Positions 59,612 to 64,000 of a DNA stretch of 64,000 nucleotides are shown in pieces (within the stretch, counting starts at the first letter, position 1; every line of letters starts with the position of its first letter). Position numbers and translations under genes: made by a program. The notes beneath the pieces were generated by a model, which worked only from the letters and a program-made list of their open reading frames with translations, was not told where the DNA came from and did not search any database. Location: the NCBI RefSeq assembly GCF_017569185.1, contig NZ_CP071869.1, forward strand, positions 682,001 to 746,000. The letters are read 5' to 3'. Source of the stretch: Polaribacter cellanae (GTDB taxonomy: Bacteria > Bacteroidota > Bacteroidia > Flavobacteriales > Flavobacteriaceae).

Positions 59612-62600
59612 TAATAATTTGGTGTTACTTCATGAAGAAAGTGATTCAGGAATAAAATTAGACAACCCAATTTTATTGGGAGATTATAATGGAGATGGAA
59701 AGACTGATTTTCTAGTGGCAACAGTTAATAAATCTAAAAACTGGAGGTACTTTATCTCTAAAGGGAAAGGCTTTTATAAACAAACAAAAACACTTCCTTT
59801 TGCATATTATAAAGATGAATTAATAAGAGGATCTGTTGTTAAAAGTGGAATTTATATATACAACCCTTATTATGAATATCGTTATACAGCGCAAGATGTA
59901 AATGGAGATGGTAAAACAGATTTGGTTATGCACAATACAATAGCCCCGTATTCTGCTTATGATAGATCTGTTGAATATATTAGTATTTATAAAAATAATC
60001 AAAGTAGTTCAAGTACTACTCCTACATTTTCTTATGAAACTGGGTATACAGATACCAGTGGTCAAGTTGGTAAATTTGGATATCCAATTTTTTTAGAATC
60101 TAATCGTACTAACGGTAATTTAGAATATGGCTATATTAGTGTAAACAATATCTATATGTATGAGTTTGCGAAAGACCATAGGAAAGATGCTACTCTTAAG
60201 AGCATTACTAATAATGGTATAAAAACAACTATTAATTATGAACGTTTAGGAATACCAGAAAACCAATTAGGAAATCAAGCCTATACATCTGATAATAGCC
60301 AAAATTACCCTTATGTTAATATTAATAGGGCTAATTCGTTTCAACTCGTTAAGAAATTAACAGAAGAAGGCGCAGGAATAAAACGTTACCAAGATTTTAT
60401 GTATCATGGAGCGGTTTCTAATATTAATATTGGTTTCCAAGGGTTTTTAAAAACAAAAAGAAGTAATTGGTATGGTAATGGTGTAGGTACTCTATGGACA
60501 ATATCGAAACACGATGTTACTAAAAAAGGAGCAGTTACCGAACAATGGGTTTCTACTTCGCAGTATGAAGGTAGTAGTTACATCTCTAAGAATACCAATA
60601 CGTTTGGTACAAATTTAGCGAGTAATAAGGTGTTTACAAACATTCCTACAAAAGTGGTACAACACAATGCTTTAAATGATGTTACCACGACAAAAACCTT
60701 TACCTACGATGCTTATAAAAATTTACTAACCGAAAACACGGTTTATAGTGGAGGTAGCAAAAAAGTTACATATACTTATATTAACAACCCGAATTCTAAC
60801 AACCAATATTATCATATAGGACGAATTACCAAAAAAGTGGAAACCAATACCATTGGAGGGAATGCTTTTACCACAGAAGAACAATATAGTTACAGTAATA
60901 ATTTACTCACACAGCAAAAAGTAAAAGGAAATAGAACGGCTTGGAATACGGAGAATTTTACCTATGATACTTTTGGTAATGTTGCTAGAAAAACACTAAC
61001 TCCGAGTGGTGTAGCTACAAGAACAGAAAATTTTAAATATGACACCAGTGGTCGCTTTTTAATAGAATCTACAGATATCGAAGGCTTAAAAACAACGTTT
61101 ACATACGATACTTTTGGAAACCCTTTAACAAGTACAAACCCTTTTAACCAAGTTACTACTTTCTCTTATGATGGTTGGAATCGTTTGATTTCTGAAAAAA
61201 ACTACCTAAATAAAACGACTACCTTTTCTTATACCTATTTAAATGGAGGTGGATTGAGAAAAACTACAAATTATGACCAAGGAACTGACGAAACCGTAGA
61301 ATATAATGCTTTAGGTTGGGTATTAAAAAGTGGTGCTTTAGGCATTAATAATAAATGGACGTATAAAAGTTTTCAATATGATGTAGCTGGTAGAAAAACG
61401 AAAGAGAGTGAGCCTTATTTTACCTCTGCAAGCCAATGGAATACCGTTATTTATGATGCTTATGGTAGGGAGATTACGAAAACTAGTTTTAATGGTTTAG
61501 TGGCAAATATAACTTATAACGGTTTGGTTACCACCGTATCTGATGGTACTAAAACCGTAAAAACAACCAAAGATGGTGGAGGCAATATCCTAAAAATGGA
61601 AGATCCAGGAGGGGTTATTAATTATACGTATTTTGGTAATGGGGTAATGAAAACAGCGAATTACGGAAGCCATGTAGTAAGTACAGAAATAGATGGTTGG
61701 GGGCGAAAAACAAAGTTAACAGACCCTTCTGCAGGCGTTTATACCTATAAATACAATAACTTAGGGGAAATTTTAAAAGAAACCACCCCCAAAGGCACTA
61801 CAACTTATACTTACGATGCTTTTGGTAAAATAACCACGAAAAAAATAAATGGAGAGGAAACGAATATAAATTTGAATTATACGTATAATTCTTCCACAAA
61901 ATTGTTAACTTCTATTCAAGGAAATAATGCTCGTACCAATGAAAATTATTCGTATACTTATGTATATGATAGCTATAAAAGGCCTTCTATTACAAAAGAG
62001 CAAAATGGCAAAGCTTATTTTGAACATCAAGTAACTAGAGATTCTTATGGGAGGGTAAATGCAGAAACTTATATTGGTAAAAACTTAGGAAATAATGCAA
62101 GTAGTACTGTAAAAGTTAGAAATGTATTCGATACAAATTCTGGAATTTTAACTGAGGTACAAGACTATAATGCAGGAACTTCTTTGTGGAAACTAAAAGA
62201 CGCAAACGAAAGAGGGCAGGCAAAAGAAGTTCTTTTAGGTAATGGAATGGTTAAAAAAAGAACCTATGACCAATTTGGTTTTTTAACCGAGATATTGGAC
62301 CAAACTTCTGGAAACTCCCCAAAAACAGCCTTGAATTTAGCATATAGTTTTAACACTATTAGAGGAAACCTAAACAGTAGAAAAAACACTAATTTAGGTT
62401 GGAGTGAAACTTTTACCTACGATAATTTAGACCGCTTAACAAACATATCTGGTTCCGTAAGTCGCTCGCAAGCTTATGATACCAGAGGGCGTATTACCTC
62501 TAACTCCGAGATAGGTAGTTATAAGTACAATTCCAGTAATTTGTATCGTTTACAAAATGTAGATTTAAATACAAAAGGAGATTTACATTACCAAAACCAA

Positions 62601-64000
62601 CCATTACAAGATATAAAATACAATGCCTATAAAAAACCTGTTTCTATTAAGGTTAAAAATAAGGCACAGGTAGATTTTGAATATGGCATTTTACAAAACA
62701 GAAGCCATGCTTATTATGGAGGGAATGAGGATAATAAATTAAGCCGTAGGTACCAAAAACACTATTCGGGTATTACTCCTGTAGAAATTGAGGTAGATAA
62801 ACAAGGAAACACAAAAATTATTACCTATATAGGTGGTGATGCTTATTCTGCCCCTATAGTACACATTAAACAAACAAAAACAGGCGAAACCAGTGGCTTT
62901 TACTACTTGCATAGAGATTATTTAAGTAGTATTTTAGCAATTACAGATAGCAATGCAAATGTAATAGAGCAACGCCAATTTGGTGCTTGGGGCGAGGTAG
63001 ATAAATTTAAAACCGGCAATAGCGAGGTAGCTTTTACAAGCAATACTACCTTATTAAACAGAGGCTATACAGGGCACGAACATTTTATAAGCGTTGGTTT
63101 AATACATATGAATGGTCGTATGTACGATGCCAAACTAGGGCGTTTTTTATCGCCAGATAATTATATACAAGAACCGTTTAGTACACAAAGTTTTAATCGA
63201 TATGGGTATGTTTGGAATAATCCGTTAAAATTTACTGATAAAAGTGGGGAGTTCTTTTTTACAGCTATTTTGGTAGGAGCTTTAATTGGAGCAACAGCAG
63301 GAGCAGTTGGTTATATTGTAAATGCAGCCATTACTGGAAATTGGAATTGGGCTAGTTTTGGGCAAGCTATTTTGGGAGGAGCTATTTCTGGAGCAATTGG
63401 AGGAGCCATACTTGGGAATGCAGGAATGCTTAAGTCGTTGATAAATGGAGGTGGTTTTTGGGGTAATGTAGCTCTTTCTGCAGCAAGTAGTTTTTTACCT
63501 TCCGTAGATGTAAAAATTGGAGATTGGAGTTTTGGATTAAGCCCAGCTTTAGCTTTTGGAAGAGCTACAGGTTTTGGGGCAAATATAAGTGTGAGCTATC
63601 AAGATGGAGATTTTACTTTTTCCGCTGGGTATGGAGTAACCTTCTATGGTTCAGCGCACGGTACTGGTCATAAAGGATGGGAATATAGAAAATCTTGGGG
63701 AGTAAATTGGGATGATGGTGAACAAGGATTTGGATTGTATAGTACGACCTTTAAAAGCGGAGAAACAAGTCAAAAAGTTGGTGGTTTAAACTATAGAAAT
63801 GGAGAGTTTGGGTTTAGATATGAAAATGACGGAACTCCTTTCAGCGGTACATTAGGAGATGGTGGTGACAGTCATAGAAGTGCTGCTGTTCAGTTTAGAT
63901 ATAAAAATTTTACAGCAGGATTTAATTTATTTACAGGTAAAAGAGAATATGTTGAGGGAGAAGATTCTCCTCCACAAGTAGGTTCTAATCAAGTTGGTAA
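59601..64000 (+). CDS. RHS-repeat continuation of the same protein (frameshifted, 3'-truncated)
   Basis: Open frame from about 59600 to the window edge without stop. It continues the FG-GAP repeats (GDYNGDGKTDFLVA, DVNGDGKTDLVMHN), then dozens of YD/RHS repeats (FTYDTFGNPLTSTN, FSYDGWNRLISEKN), and the RHS core end (RGYTGHEHFISVGLIHMNGR, YDAKLGRFLSPDNYIQEPFS, NRYGYVWNNPLKFTDKSGE, near 63070-63255). The C-terminal domain begins there: a Gly-rich hydrophobic segment (ILVGALIGATAGAVGYIV; AILGGAISGAIGGAILG), then beta-rich Gly/Ser/Asp repeats. Its toxin type is not recognised and its end is outside the window. It has no ATG of its own at the break. Confidence 0.85.

Overview
The window reads as an AT-rich chromosome segment from a member of the Bacteroidota, most likely a Flavobacteriaceae species. 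The support is a TonB-dependent receptor, promoters of the TTG/TAnnTTTG type, a type IX secretion C-terminal sorting domain, DUF2975/DUF3667 proteins and TPR-histidine kinase/LuxR pairs. The genus cannot be fixed from the sequence. I found no rRNA, tRNA or CRISPR array. Both ends cut through a gene.

Layout. 1-3.2 kb: iron uptake (5'-truncated siderophore receptor plus PepSY membrane protein). 3.2-4.6 kb: small membrane/HTH genes, one pair bracketed by 12-bp inverted repeats. 4.5-11 kb: a tightly packed minus-strand operon encoding, in transcription order, a 264-aa protein of unknown family, a TIR protein, a TIR-like protein broken by an in-frame stop, a caspase-like protease, a small membrane protein and a large VirD4/HerA-like ATPase; a further TIR-like gene diverges from it. 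This looks like an anti-phage abortive-infection module related to TIR-caspase (Thoeris-like) systems. 11.6-14.6 kb: two-component pair and a 57-aa peptide gene. 14.8-17.7 kb: cupin-like protein, nucleotide-deoxyribosyltransferase/TIR-like protein, HD phosphohydrolase and E1-like adenylyltransferase.

17.7-40.2 kb is the centrepiece: an NHLP-type RiPP (ribosomally made peptide) locus. It has six precursors with nitrile-hydratase-like leaders, TolC/HlyD/C39-ABC/ABC2 export, a stand-alone LanM-type dehydratase without cyclase, a CPBP protease, a probable HExxH zinc protease, a LuxR regulator facing a FeeM/LuxI-like acyltransferase, an AraC regulator, a cyclic-nucleotide-binding protein and two class III nucleotide cyclases. 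Four promoters here share one architecture with exactly conserved spacing, suggesting one regulon. The parts suggest peptide production and export gated by acyl-signal and cyclic-nucleotide signalling.

40.27-41.52 kb: an intact ISKra4-type insertion sequence with perfect 21-bp ends, an 8-bp target duplication and a classic -1 slippery site. 41.7-56.1 kb: a mobile island with hypothetical genes, C5-cytosine and N6-adenine methyltransferases, a RadC-like protein, a second VirD4-like ATPase, a nuclease-like protein, two large serine recombinases, a replication-initiator-like protein, a toxin-antitoxin pair and operator palindromes. 56.5-64 kb: a secreted type IX cargo protein and a giant SpvB/FG-GAP/RHS protein, interrupted by a frameshift at a TA-dinucleotide run and continuing past the window edge.
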